A stretch of DNA of 64,000 nt from Maridesulfovibrio frigidus DSM 17176 (GCF_000711735.1 NZ_JONL01000005.1:186001-250000); one strand, 5' to 3'. Counted from the stretch's first letter, positions 1 through 8,633 are shown. Notes: generated by a model not told the origin, from the sequence alone. Numbers and translations: made by a program.

Positions 1-96
1 GTTCACACATACTATACTCAAAAAAACACCTCTGGCATTTTTCATAATTCACAGCTACTCTCTATCCATTAAATACACCTATATTAGAGACACATA

Positions 97-1212
97 ATGC
101 AGCACATCGATAATGTTACCATTCACGCATTCCGAGGGCTTAAGGAATTAGAACTGAATGACTTCAGTAGAATAAACCTGTTTGTTGGCGATAACAACTG
201 CGGGAAAACTTCTGTACTGGAAGCGTTGTATGCATTTTGTAATCCGGCAGATGCTTTTAAATTGATACAAATCTCTCGCCTTAGAGAAGCTAGGTTTATT
301 TCAGGAAGAGGAGCTCTAAATACACTCCAAAGGGTTAAATGGCTTTTCCCTGCAACGACTCAAAATACATCCTCCCATACTGCAGAACTAGCTATATCAG
401 GAAGCGGAAGAATTCGTATAAGAAAATACAGTGCCGTTTTTGAAGAAGTTCAAGGCATTCCTGAGGAGTCCAGTATAGGTATTGAGAGTCAAGCTGCTCT
501 TGAAGGTTTTGAAAGCCTTCTTACCCATGAAGAGGAAGATGGGCTAACCATCACGCTTAAAACAGAGCGAGCAGACACGCTCCCCGGCATCTTCGATTCT
601 GACAACATTACAATATGGAACAATACCCCGACACAATACATAAGAAAGAGCATCCAGTTTGAGGCGAAGCTACCCGTCAAATTCGTAGAACCTCATGCCC
701 ATAGAATATTCGGAGTATATGCAAAATTATATTCGCAAGCGTACTCACTAGGCCTTTTGGACAACCTGACTGAACTATTGCAAGAATTTGACCCCGATAT
801 ACAAGGCCTTGTCATACTGGAAGAAGAAGGAGCGGCAACACTTCATATAGAACATAGAAAAACCGGAACAGCCCCAATAATAAGCTTTGGCGACGGCTTG
901 AGGCGTGTTTTGTTCATTGCAATGCAATTAATAAGTGCTAAAGATGGAGTCTGCATCCTTGATGAATTAGATAACTCTATCCACACATCGGCCTTGCAAG
1001 AAACAGCAACATGGATCGCCAAGGCGGCCGAAAAATTAGATATCCAAGTTTTTGCATCCACCCACAGCCTCGAAGCCGTTGATGCTTTCATAGATGCTTC
1101 AATAGATGACCTTGCCGTATATAAACTAAATCAAGGCGGCTCACTGTTCAAAAGGTATTCACACGACATCCTGTACCGCATCCGCCACAAACGCGGATTT
1201 GATGTGAGATAA
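97..1212 (+). CDS. AAA-family (OLD/RecF-like) ATPase, first gene of an ATPase-TOPRIM pair
   Basis: 371-residue P-loop ATPase of the AAA_15/AAA_21 group, related to OLD and RecF/SMC-type ATPases. Visible motifs: Walker A GDNNCGKTS at residues 31-39, an ABC-signature-like FGDGLRR near 267, Walker B VCILDE at 285-290, and a switch histidine in ASTHS at 323. The Walker A and B halves are separated by about 240 residues, as expected for this group; no nuclease or TOPRIM domain is fused to it. It is followed after 2 nt by a TOPRIM-type protein (1215-1991), so the two are almost certainly co-translated and may form one complex. In known systems of this layout (OLD, Gabija, PARIS) the ATPase senses or scaffolds and the TOPRIM partner is the effector; applying that here is inference. 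The ATG at 97 has only a weak AGAGA upstream. The gene sits at the window edge in a region bounded by tRNA-Asp fragments, consistent with horizontal transfer. Confidence 0.8.
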   Translation: MQHIDNVTIHAFRGLKELELNDFSRINLFVGDNNCGKTSVLEALYAFCNPADAFKLIQISRLREARFISGRGALNTLQRVKWLFPATTQNTSSHTAELAISGSGRIRIRKYSAVFEEVQGIPEESSIGIESQAALEGFESLLTHEEEDGLTITLKTERADTLPGIFDSDNITIWNNTPTQYIRKSIQFEAKLPVKFVEPHAHRIFGVYAKLYSQAYSLGLLDNLTELLQEFDPDIQGLVILEEEGAATLHIEHRKTGTAPIISFGDGLRRVLFIAMQLISAKDGVCILDELDNSIHTSALQETATWIAKAAEKLDIQVFASTHSLEAVDAFIDASIDDLAVYKLNQGGSLFKRYSHDILYRIRHKRGFDVR

Positions 1213-1214
1213 AA

Positions 1215-1991
1215 ATGAAATATGGATACCTCGCCGTCGAAGGCCCACATGATCTCGCATTTGTTGGAAAGATTCTTAAATTCTATGACTTCACTCTGGT
1301 TAAGCAAATAGCAGACATTGAGGGAACTCCTTTTGAAGATCTAATACCTACATCCTTTCCTCACGAAGGTGACCTTTTAAAACGAATGCCTGTCCCTGCC
1401 TTCTTCCGAAAAGCAGATGAAATGATAATCGCCATCAGTTGTGCAAACTCAGACACAAGATTAGTAGAAGATATTCAGGAGGCTCTGGCTGTTCTCGTTG
1501 CACAAGACCTCGACGGAGTTGGCATCATCGCGGACCTTGACAGTGAAAAGACCCCAGTGAACAGGTTTAACGCTTTTGCAGACGGAATCGAAAAACTTAA
1601 ATTAGTTCGCCCTGCCGAAGCCGGCAAAGCTTCAAGTGGTTCCCCAAATACGGGCGTATACATCCTACCAGACAACTCATCTGAAGGAACACTTGAAGAT
1701 CTTCTGATTCCATGTGCTGAAAAAGTATACCCAACTCTTATGCAATCAGCTTGTAGCCTGATTGACTCACTTGATATTGCTTGTGATGAATTCAAACGGC
1801 GGGACAAAAAAGAAATCCTGAAACCTGCCGGAAAGAAGAAAGCGAAAATAAACATTGTAGGCAGCGTGCTTAAGCCTGGGAAATCAATACAAGTTTCTAT
1901 TCAGGACAACCGTTGGATTTCAGAAGAAACGCGAACTTTACCTCAAATTATTGCATTTGAAAATTTTATTAAAGAGCTTTTTTCCCTTTAA
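1215..1991 (+). CDS. DUF3226/TOPRIM-like protein partnered with the upstream ATPase
   Basis: 258-residue protein that begins 2 nt after the ATPase stop. It has the layout of a minimal TOPRIM fold: an early acidic residue in VEGPHD (Glu9), a later D-x-D motif (Asp107, Asp109 in DLDS), and an acidic segment SEGTLEDL around residue 155-165 that could supply another metal ligand. This matches the DUF3226-type proteins commonly encoded next to AAA ATPases; the family assignment is from memory and the TOPRIM fold is a motif-level judgement. TOPRIM domains in nucleases and primases bind Mg2+ through these acidic residues. A role as the nuclease or effector half of a phage-defence pair is inference. 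The lysine-rich stretch near residues 195-210 may contact nucleic acid. A tRNA-Asp fragment begins 20 nt after the stop codon. Confidence 0.7.
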   Translation: MKYGYLAVEGPHDLAFVGKILKFYDFTLVKQIADIEGTPFEDLIPTSFPHEGDLLKRMPVPAFFRKADEMIIAISCANSDTRLVEDIQEALAVLVAQDLDGVGIIADLDSEKTPVNRFNAFADGIEKLKLVRPAEAGKASSGSPNTGVYILPDNSSEGTLEDLLIPCAEKVYPTLMQSACSLIDSLDIACDEFKRRDKKEILKPAGKKKAKINIVGSVLKPGKSIQVSIQDNRWISEETRTLPQIIAFENFIKELFSL

Positions 1992-2010
1992 TAACAAAGT
2001 CACAACATCC

Positions 2011-2059
2011 CGGCCTGCCACCCCAGAGGCCGAGGGTTCGAGTCCCTTCGGCTCCGCCA
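2011..2059 (+). repeat. tRNA-Asp 3'-half fragment 1 (att-like)
   Basis: From the anticodon stem to the CCA end this matches the intact tRNA-Asp at 15486-15562 with few changes (CGGCCTG, then GGCCGAGGGTTCGAGTCCC, then GGCTCCGCCA), but there is no 5' half. It is in the same orientation as the real tRNA. Such 3' fragments are normally displaced when an integrative element recombines into a tRNA gene. Its terminator hairpin (2069-2101) was duplicated with it. Confidence 0.85.
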
Positions 2060-2068
2060 CTTTTCCAG

Positions 2069-2106
2069 AAAGGAGATCAATCGTTTAGATTGATCTCCTT
2101 TTCTTT
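2069..2106 (+). terminator. Terminator hairpin copied with tRNA fragment 1
   Basis: Inverted repeat AAAGGAGATCAATC (2069-2082) and its complement (2088-2101) with a 5-nt loop, then a T-rich tail. It closely resembles the hairpin behind the intact tRNA-Asp at 15573-15608, so the tRNA end and terminator were duplicated together. It would also stop transcription from the ATPase-TOPRIM pair. Confidence 0.8.
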
Positions 2107-2576
2107 TTGGTACTGGTAAAATGGACCGGACACATCCATCGGACACAATATTTATTTTAGGCAATAATCACAGCAGGTAGAGGAAACATAGTTCTTACAA
2201 CCTCCGATTGATTCCTTTTATTCTTCTGAATTTGTTTGGGGGGAGTTTATTGTGTCAATCTGAGCATATATTGTGTTAACTATACTTAGAATCACTCTTC
2301 AACTTACATTAGCGAGAGAGAGATTCTTTATGTAACATATAAAACTTCAATTTATATTCTTCCTCTTTTTGTTATTTATTATGAACTCTGTATCCTCATT
2401 CAACATGATGAAGTGGGTGCATATGCTGGGTGACATTTGTGCACTCTTGGCATTTATACTGCTCGGAAAGGACATGGGGCAACGATGACCAGCAAATGGA
2501 CTTAGTTTTTTCAGAGCGACTAACTAGTGGAAATAGAGCAAGACAGATTTTTCCCACTTGGCATACGGAGTGAAAG
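2107..2576. other. Non-coding stretch within the tRNA-fragment array
   Basis: No convincing gene. It contains short GGACACA repeats (around 2126-2146) that resemble sequence just downstream of the intact tRNA-Asp terminator (15616-15650), possibly a remnant of element-end DNA. A 35-codon ORF at 2380-2487 has no clear ribosome binding site and no recognisable product. Confidence 0.5.
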
Positions 2577-3644
2577 ATGGATACGACAATTTGTGATTTA
2601 ATAAGATTTAATGAGCTCCTAGATTCAACAATAGATCCAAAGAATCTAGATGAGGAATTTATTACTTTAAGACAAGTCGAGCTGGAGCGTATATCAAAGA
2701 ATTCCGTTGTTAAACATTTTTCTTTTATTGCCTTAAGCTATGCTAAATTAATGGAGTTGACCGTTTTATTGGCTGGAACGTATGCTGACAATTGCCAAAT
2801 CCAGAATTTTGGGGATCTTATGGTAAACCCTAGGCACATAGATGTTTGCATCTTAAATGCTAGATTGATAAAAGAGGATTATGGCATTAGTGGCAGTCTT
2901 CCGCTTTGGTTCAAGAAACAAGTACATGAGAGTATTGGTAGCCGATACTCTGAAGATCTAGGAAGAATGGTTGTTGACCCATCTTTGCTATCTCATTTTG
3001 TTGAAAAAGGTCTGCTGCTGAGAACAGTAAAAAAAGAAAGGCATAGGGGATTAAGCGATCAGTTCCGGGATTTCATTCCAGGTGATGCTCAGTTAGCTTT
3101 TTCAACATATGTTGAGGAGGTTAAACCCATCGCGCACAACCCAGTAGAAGTGCTTGGCTGCGGAGGCGGAAGGGTCGCGTGTCTCGATGTTGCATCCTGG
3201 CTTGCCAGCAGCACAGTGTTGAACATAGTTAAAGGCAGCTTAATAACCGATATTATGAATGTGTTGCGTGAAGTCATGTCAGATGACTACCTGAAATCAA
3301 TTAATAAAAAATTTGAAAAGGCACATAATTCTCTAAGCTATGTAAACATGGGAAGGAAAAATTTTGTTAATTTTCCATATGATGAAGAGATACCCATAGC
3401 AGAGTGGGCTGAGATCAATAACACCTTGTGCCATTTCACGCTAGATGGCTATGGTATGATTCAGTCAGAATTAGATAAGAGCCTTTCCAATCCATGCTAC
3501 AAAAGCCCTTTACTGAACAGTTTCTTGTACAACACCCCCAACACACAGGACACAATGGACTCAATGGATCAGAAACATCACGTAAAGTTTCAGCATCATC
3601 TGACACCCCCCAAGCAATCATCAATGACTAACCGTTTGAATTAA
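2577..3644 (+). CDS. Hypothetical protein, single gene between tRNA-Asp fragments 1 and 2
   Basis: 355-residue protein I do not recognise. The ATG at 2577 has a GGAG ribosome binding site 7 nt upstream, which supports translation. It has no signal peptide, no convincing transmembrane helix and no obvious catalytic motif; the N-terminal half is mostly helical in character. The last 40 or so residues are low in hydrophobic content and rich in Gln, His, Ser and Pro, unlike the rest, so the C terminus may be frayed by the recombination that placed the tRNA fragment just downstream (3671). It is the only gene in its 1.6-kb segment, so it looks like the cargo of a small integrated element. Function unknown. 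Confidence 0.6.
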   Translation: MDTTICDLIRFNELLDSTIDPKNLDEEFITLRQVELERISKNSVVKHFSFIALSYAKLMELTVLLAGTYADNCQIQNFGDLMVNPRHIDVCILNARLIKEDYGISGSLPLWFKKQVHESIGSRYSEDLGRMVVDPSLLSHFVEKGLLLRTVKKERHRGLSDQFRDFIPGDAQLAFSTYVEEVKPIAHNPVEVLGCGGGRVACLDVASWLASSTVLNIVKGSLITDIMNVLREVMSDDYLKSINKKFEKAHNSLSYVNMGRKNFVNFPYDEEIPIAEWAEINNTLCHFTLDGYGMIQSELDKSLSNPCYKSPLLNSFLYNTPNTQDTMDSMDQKHHVKFQHHLTPPKQSSMTNRLN

Positions 3645-3670
3645 TTAGCTACGCCGGGCGATTCCACTCC

Positions 3671-3714
3671 AGTCACGCCGGGGGCCGAGAGTTCGAGCCC
3701 CTTCGACTCCGCCA
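3671..3714 (+). repeat. tRNA-Asp 3'-half fragment 2
   Basis: AGTCACGCCGG followed by GGCCGAGAGTTCGAGCCCC and ending CTTCGACTCCGCCA, a clear but partly mutated copy of the anticodon-arm-to-CCA part of the tRNA-Asp at 15486. No terminator hairpin follows. Same orientation as the other copies. Confidence 0.8.
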
Positions 3715-3836
3715 AACAAGAAAATTCATTTAGAATAGTCTTAAACATCCGCAGCTACTAATCTTTTGTCTGAAATGAATCCTTTCCAGTCTGGATACCG
3801 ATAAAAATTAAACAATCCTGAATTTCATATGAAATT

Positions 3837-4604
3837 TCAATAACGCATCAATTGTTGAAAAGAACCATCTTTTTTCATATCTCGTAAAATCTCTGCTATT
3901 TTGGAAGCTAAGTAAGCGTGTCTTCTATACAAAAACATGTGACTGGTAGTTCTTTCCATCACTCCGGATTTATATATCTTCCTGCCTTGACTTATTATTT
4001 TAAACTGATCTGACTTAAGGTACCAGTCTACAGCTCCCGTACCTTTGATGAAAACATCTGTCCTTCCCTTGAACAACTTCTGTATTCCCTGATGAACAGT
4101 ATTAACTTCAGAACACTGATCAGGAGGCAGAAGGTCCGATATTCTGGTTAAACAAATCAATTCACCCCTGAAACATTCAGCCTTGTATTTTGACCCACGC
4201 AAACTTTCCCAACCATTCAATGAAATATTCGGATTTGCTGAAAATGCAGTAATAGAAATGCTAAAATTGGGTTCACCAACCCTCACGACACACCTATCTT
4301 GATTCATAAAAGAATAAAGCCTTCCTAGATCTCCATCAACCTCACCGGAGCACAACAGACTCATTGCGCGCTTGCTAGGTACATTCAAATATCTAAATCT
4401 GATACCAGCCCGTCTAAAAACTTCAGAATAAAGTCTGATCAATGCTTGTGTTTTCGGGAATTCCAACGGTTGAGAATAGACAAAGGTCATTTCTCGACCG
4501 AAATAATCCTTTTCAACTTCAGCATATATTGACGTCTCAAATGAGACCATGAATGCTGTAATAATTAAGAAAAAGAAAATATTTTTTATTTTAAGCATAA
4601 ACAT
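3837..4604 (-). CDS. Periplasmic solute-binding protein, family 3 type
   Basis: 255-residue protein with a hydrophobic signal peptide at about residues 5-28 (cleavage probably after SIYA). The mature part reads like the compact two-lobed family-3 binding proteins (SBP_bac_3): FVYSQPLEFPKTQALIRL near the N terminus, a short CSGEVDGDLGR segment, and a FKGRTDVFIKG stretch typical of the second lobe. Several cysteines (in LLCSGE, DRCVV, ECFRGELIC) could form periplasmic disulfides. No permease or ATPase is adjacent, so it is an orphan; comparable orphans act as stand-alone sensors or are annotated as transporter substrate-binding proteins. It is the only gene between tRNA-Asp fragments 2 and 3, and is transcribed towards fragment 2. 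Ligand unknown. Confidence 0.7.
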   Translation of the reverse strand: MFMLKIKNIFFFLIITAFMVSFETSIYAEVEKDYFGREMTFVYSQPLEFPKTQALIRLYSEVFRRAGIRFRYLNVPSKRAMSLLCSGEVDGDLGRLYSFMNQDRCVVRVGEPNFSISITAFSANPNISLNGWESLRGSKYKAECFRGELICLTRISDLLPPDQCSEVNTVHQGIQKLFKGRTDVFIKGTGAVDWYLKSDQFKIISQGRKIYKSGVMERTTSHMFLYRRHAYLASKIAEILRDMKKDGSFQQLMRY

Positions 4605-4660
4605 ATATATACATTTCTTTCAAACTTGAATCAATAGAAATCAGAAAAAACAAATACCTC

Positions 4661-4704
4661 TATCACGCCGAAAGCCGATAATTCGAGTCCCTTCGACTCC
4701 GCCA
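4661..4704 (+). repeat. tRNA-Asp 3'-half fragment 3
   Basis: TATCACGCCG, AAAGCCGATAATTCGAGTCC and CTTCGACTCCGCCA, aligned to the 3' half of the tRNA-Asp at 15486 with several substitutions. A terminator-like hairpin follows at 4714-4745. Confidence 0.8.
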
Positions 4705-4713
4705 CTTTACTGA

Positions 4714-4748
4714 AAAAGGGTTACATCGAAAGATGTAACCCTTTTCAT
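4714..4748 (+). terminator. Terminator hairpin following tRNA fragment 3
   Basis: AAAAGGGTTACATC (4714-4727), GAAA tetraloop, perfect complement at 4732-4745, ending in a T run. Position relative to the CCA end matches the terminator of the intact tRNA-Asp, although the stem sequence has diverged. Confidence 0.8.
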
Positions 4749-4915
4749 GTTTTTGAGGGATTGGCAGACGCTCCAGTAATCAACCAGCAAATGTTGAAGT
4801 TCTACGATAGCCATCTCAGTGGACTATCCGCGCAAAATAATGATATAGTGTAGATAATTAACTTCTGAGAAGAGGTGAGTGATGGTGCGATCTGGAAACA
4901 CGAAAAGTATAGGCC

Positions 4916-5370
4916 TTGTGTGATTATATGGAGAATGAAGAAATTATTTTCACATGCCCAATAGGACCATTAATCCCCCCTATACTGAAGATTGAACTAC
5001 TGGCAACAGTACCTGTTTTCGTTGCAATCTTAGTGAAAGAAGACATGAAATTTGATATGAAAATGATTCATGCGTGTGGCATTCTGTTGACTGGGATGAG
5101 ATTGTTTCGATCCAAATCAGTAGTATTTTCGGGTATAAATATTACGTATTGTGTTCGGACGTGAATACCGCATGGGTTCCAATAGGAATTAATGACCAAT
5201 CTAATTTTATCCATATCGTAGAAGACAAAACTAACTTAATGATACCAAACTTCCCGAGCTTCTAAACCTGAAATAAAACTCTGTCCAAGATGCCAAGACA
5301 GAACTCGGAAGTATCGCCGACATCAGGAATGTTTTTGTCGGGTTTCAGGAACGCTGTATGTTGCGGTAAA
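4916..5370 (+). pseudogene. Probable decayed coding remnants
   Basis: No intact gene is convincing here. One frame (5074-5265) encodes 63 residues with WDEIVSI and YYVLCSDVNTAW, which looks like part of a small domain protein, and an overlapping frame (4916-5164) may contain its upstream part, suggesting a frameshift. Just after, 5272-5370 reads as a short cysteine-rich zinc-ribbon-like piece (CPRCQ then ECFC) with no start. I interpret this as degraded cargo between tRNA fragments 3 and 4; identity unknown. Confidence 0.3.
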
Positions 5371-5383
5371 CTAGGATTTAAAT

Positions 5384-6124
5384 ATGACATCTCAGAGCAA
5401 AACAATCACAAGTATTTCAGATCTTATTGAACATATTAGAAATTCCGGGGACTATATGCCATGGTTTCGAGGACAACGTAAAGAATCATGGCCCTTGCAG
5501 CCTTATATATATCGAAACTACACCCCACACCTTGAATCACAAATGATTCAACGATTCATGTTGAAGGCACAAGTATTTATAGATAATTGTCCAGCAAAAA
5601 CAGAATATGGAGATTGGCTGGTATTGATGCAGCATTATGGATTGCCAACTAGACTCCTTGATTGGTCTGAATCCCCTTTAGTCGCAGCATATTTCGCAAC
5701 CGCCGGTAACAAAGGGACAGAAGATGCATCCATTAGCATGCTGAATCCCGGATTATTAAATTCTTCCTTACATGAATTTGAAACACTGCCGAACTTAAGT
5801 ACGCTAAGTCCGGAACTAAGAGAAAGATGTCAAAATGCCTTCAAACTCCCTAAGAATCGAACCACTTCATTTAGACCAGTTGCAGTAATTGCCAGTCAGA
5901 ATGACTTTAGAATGCTCAATCAAATGTCATGTTTTACTCTTCATGACATGAGCGCACCTTTGGATGAACATGAACAAAGTCCATTTTTAGAAAAAGTTGT
6001 TATTCCAGCAAAGCACATTAACAGAATCAGATCAGAATTGGTCATACTTGGCATTCGTCGTTCTATTTTATTTCCAGATATAGAAAATTACGCAAAAGAA
6101 CTGAGAAGCTTGCAAAAAAAATAA
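5384..6124 (+). CDS. FRG-domain protein
   Basis: 246-residue protein with the defining FRG signature: MPWFRGQRKESW at about residues 26-37 and MQHYGLPTRLLDWSESPL around 90-107. The domain spans most of the protein; there is no signal peptide or membrane segment, so it should be cytosolic. The biochemical activity of FRG proteins is not established in general. They are frequent in mobile islands and near toxins and defence genes, so a role in genome conflict is plausible, but nothing here proves it. The ATG at 5384 has only a weak TAGGAT upstream. It is the only intact gene between tRNA-Asp fragments 3 and 4, another single-gene cargo. Confidence 0.85.
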   Translation: MTSQSKTITSISDLIEHIRNSGDYMPWFRGQRKESWPLQPYIYRNYTPHLESQMIQRFMLKAQVFIDNCPAKTEYGDWLVLMQHYGLPTRLLDWSESPLVAAYFATAGNKGTEDASISMLNPGLLNSSLHEFETLPNLSTLSPELRERCQNAFKLPKNRTTSFRPVAVIASQNDFRMLNQMSCFTLHDMSAPLDEHEQSPFLEKVVIPAKHINRIRSELVILGIRRSILFPDIENYAKELRSLQKK

Positions 6125-6206
6125 GTCTTCATAAAGGTAAAACATGACCTAACGAATCACTACAATGTAACATATTTAATTTATTGGACCGCAACGATAA
6201 CCTCTA

Positions 6207-6246
6207 GCCTGCCACGCCAGAGTCCGAGGGCCGAATCCCTTCGGAT
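6207..6246 (+). repeat. tRNA-Asp 3'-half fragment 4 (degenerate)
   Basis: GCCTGCCACGCCAGAGTCCG then AGGGCCGAATCCCTTCGGATC: the anticodon arm and most of the T arm remain but the CCA end is lost. The 5' flank AACGATAACCTCTA is nearly identical to that of fragment 6 (AACGACAACCTCTA at about 17685), so these two share an origin. Confidence 0.7.
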
Positions 6247-6261
6247 CAGTCCCAACTCTCC

Positions 6262-8016
6262 CTAACGAACCCTTCTCAAAGTTTTCCAGAGCAGCTGTTC
6301 ATCATCCTCATTCAACCTGCCTTTCCTTGATTCATTCAACTGCGCAAAAGAAACAAGCCCTTTTCGGGTCATGACGGGCCCTTTATTGATCCAGACATAA
6401 AGCTGCACCTGATTACCAACAAGTGATTCCAGATGATTTTCCAAAGCTACGAGTTCTTTTCTTTCAAAAGCTCCCGCCCCGCTGACAGCTACAAGCGTTT
6501 CATACTGGCCGCCTACAATAGAATTATGAATTGATTCGAGCAAATAGTGCTCATTTTTAGAGAAAGAATTCTCAAGAGCCAGCCTGATTTTATCAACAAC
6601 ATCAGCCTGTTTTTTATTCGGGGAGGATTTGGAATCCCAATAAGGAAGGATGAGCCCCGCATCGGTATAAAGAGCAACATCTTCAAAACGCAGAATAAGT
6701 CTGAGTCGTGGCAGTTTAACTTTCTCTCTGATCTTCGATTCCAGCATCTTGATTTCATCTATTGCAAGCCTGCGGACCCCGGAAATTTTAGCCAGAATCA
6801 CTGCTTGATCTTCAAGATGGAAAAAGTCGGCATGTACCAGATGCAACCCTGTATGAGCACGGAGATAATCTTTAATCACCAACTCAGAAGCCTGCACAGT
6901 ACGAACACTGGGCCGAACATCATCATTCACAAAAAAACCATCCAGCGTGTGCTCCACCAACGCAACATTTGAACCTTCGGAGGAGATGTCACTGGAACTA
7001 ATTTCTCTAACAACCAGACTGACAGGCATTTCAAGTTTCACAGCGATCTGGTCTTCAATCCTTTGCACTGCATCCGAGGACAATGTGCCGGAAGAATAGA
7101 TCTGTGCAAGGGCATGAACCTTTCCATCACGGATATTAATAAGGAGTTTATCAAGGCCTGTTGTCGCATAATCTGCAAACTCAACGGTCAATCTTTTCTT
7201 AACCTGATGATGCACCATGCGATCACGTATTATCGTTGAAAAAGAGTTGGCCAAGATGACGAGCATTACAATAAAGCCAATGCTCGCAAGGCCGAATTTT
7301 CGAAAGATTCTATGGGGAGTATCTGCAACAGTAGCACGAGCCATTCCCGCCCTGTAAAAAAGTACGGAGGACACAAGCAGAATGGACACAAAATTTGTAA
7401 AAAACAAAAGGAACGAACCAATGGCTCCGCTGTAAGCCCCGTAAGCGATACACAGTCCACTGTTAGCTAGGGGCGGGACAATGGCTGTGGCTATGGCCAC
7501 TCCCGGCAGGATGGGACTTATCTTTTCGTCAATAAGGGCATAAGCTCCCGCAAGCCCAGCCAGCACAGCTACGGCAAGGTCGGCCATATTAGGGTTGGTT
7601 CTGGATAACATTTCAGGAGTAACTTTAAGATAGGGGTCTGTTTTTAGGGCAAGCCACCCTACCACCAGCCCCATGCCTATAGCCGCCACGACCCCAACTA
7701 TTTCCGCTAGGGAAGCACGGTTCAACAGCTTTGTATCCTCACGCACAAGAGCCAAAGAAATTCCGAAAATAGGAGTCATCAGAGGAGCCACAAGCATCGC
7801 CCCGATAACAACTGCAGTACTGTTACTTATAAGTCCAGCCCCGGCAATCAGCGTGGACACCACAACCATGATGTAAAATCGAGCTTCGGGCTGCGAGCCT
7901 TCTGCAACAGTTTTGCAAATAACATCGAAACGTTCAGGTGAAACTTTCAAATGCAATGATTTTGAAAGAAGCCGCACACAGTACACAATAAAGTTGTCAT
8001 CATTCTTCTGTTTCAT
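6262..8016 (-). CDS. DUF389 family integral membrane protein
   Basis: About 584 residues from the ATG at 8016 (an in-frame TTG at 8061 and ATG at 8034 are possible, but none has a good ribosome binding site). The N-terminal half, about residues 45-250, carries the DUF389 core: several hydrophobic helices including NSTAVVIGAMLVAPLMTPI and ATAIVPPLANSGLC, both typical of this family (TIGR00341-like). The C-terminal 300 residues are soluble, with repeated alpha/beta units such as VQRIEDQIAVKLEMPVSLVV, and may form a regulatory or periplasmic domain. Function is unknown for the family; it is an inner-membrane protein. It lies between tRNA-Asp fragments 4 and 5 and runs towards fragment 4, ending 15 nt from it. 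Confidence 0.9.
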   Translation of the reverse strand: MKQKNDDNFIVYCVRLLSKSLHLKVSPERFDVICKTVAEGSQPEARFYIMVVVSTLIAGAGLISNSTAVVIGAMLVAPLMTPIFGISLALVREDTKLLNRASLAEIVGVVAAIGMGLVVGWLALKTDPYLKVTPEMLSRTNPNMADLAVAVLAGLAGAYALIDEKISPILPGVAIATAIVPPLANSGLCIAYGAYSGAIGSFLLFFTNFVSILLVSSVLFYRAGMARATVADTPHRIFRKFGLASIGFIVMLVILANSFSTIIRDRMVHHQVKKRLTVEFADYATTGLDKLLINIRDGKVHALAQIYSSGTLSSDAVQRIEDQIAVKLEMPVSLVVREISSSDISSEGSNVALVEHTLDGFFVNDDVRPSVRTVQASELVIKDYLRAHTGLHLVHADFFHLEDQAVILAKISGVRRLAIDEIKMLESKIREKVKLPRLRLILRFEDVALYTDAGLILPYWDSKSSPNKKQADVVDKIRLALENSFSKNEHYLLESIHNSIVGGQYETLVAVSGAGAFERKELVALENHLESLVGNQVQLYVWINKGPVMTRKGLVSFAQLNESRKGRLNEDDEQLLWKTLRRVR

Positions 8017-8285
8017 AGTATTGATTCGTACCATAAAAATAAAACAAGGCAAATAATTCAAATGGTCACCACAAACTGTTTAGGTCTGAATGTGCTTCTT
8101 CTTTAGGGTTTTACAAAGTCTGCTAAATGATAAATAATAGAGCCAATGTGCTGAAAGGTTATCAAACCAGATGACTTTTATCCAAGCTCTTTTAAACTTG
8201 AAAGTTTAGAAGATTTAGCTTGGACTTTTTAATTAATTACCCCCTTTAAGAAAGAGGGATAATAAAAACCTAATAGTTGGAAGTA

Positions 8286-8621
8286 ATGGAAAATATACCA
8301 AATTGTCCGAAGTGTAAGTGTGAGCATGTGTATTCTGATGGTAGTGCGCTTATTTGCCCAGAATGTAATTTTGAGTTTCAGCCTGAAGACGTAGCAGAAA
8401 AAGTGTACAAAGATGCAAACGGCAATGTCTTGGTTGACGGCGACACCGTCATCATTACCCAAGACCTAAAGGTAAAAGGCGCATCTGGTTCCATTAAAAA
8501 AGGAACAAAAGTAAAAAACATCAGATTGGTAGAACCAGAGGATGGAATTCACGACATCTCCTGCAAAATACCTAACTTTGGTGCAATGATGCTTAAGACC
8601 TCTATAGTAAAGAAAGCGTAG
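8286..8621 (+). CDS. PhnA/YjdM-like zinc-ribbon protein
   Basis: 111 residues from the ATG at 8286, preceded by a GGAAG ribosome binding site; an upstream TTG at 8277 is less likely. N-terminal zinc ribbon with Cys7, Cys10, Cys24 and Cys27 (CPKC and CPEC), then an acidic linker and the compact beta-rich PhnA domain (DGDTVIITQDLKVKGASG). This matches the PhnA/YjdM family in length and motif order. The historic name 'alkylphosphonate uptake protein' is not supported by function and no phosphonate genes are nearby. Cytosolic. It is followed by the short tRNA fragment 5 and its terminator, which probably also serves this gene. Confidence 0.9.
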   Translation: MENIPNCPKCKCEHVYSDGSALICPECNFEFQPEDVAEKVYKDANGNVLVDGDTVIITQDLKVKGASGSIKKGTKVKNIRLVEPEDGIHDISCKIPNFGAMMLKTSIVKKA

Positions 8622-8633
8622 ATTTAAAAATTA

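Noticed and set aside
1475-1855. 126-codon minus-strand ORF inside the TOPRIM-like gene
   Set aside because: Antisense shadow with no plausible start context; the plus-strand reading has clear motifs.
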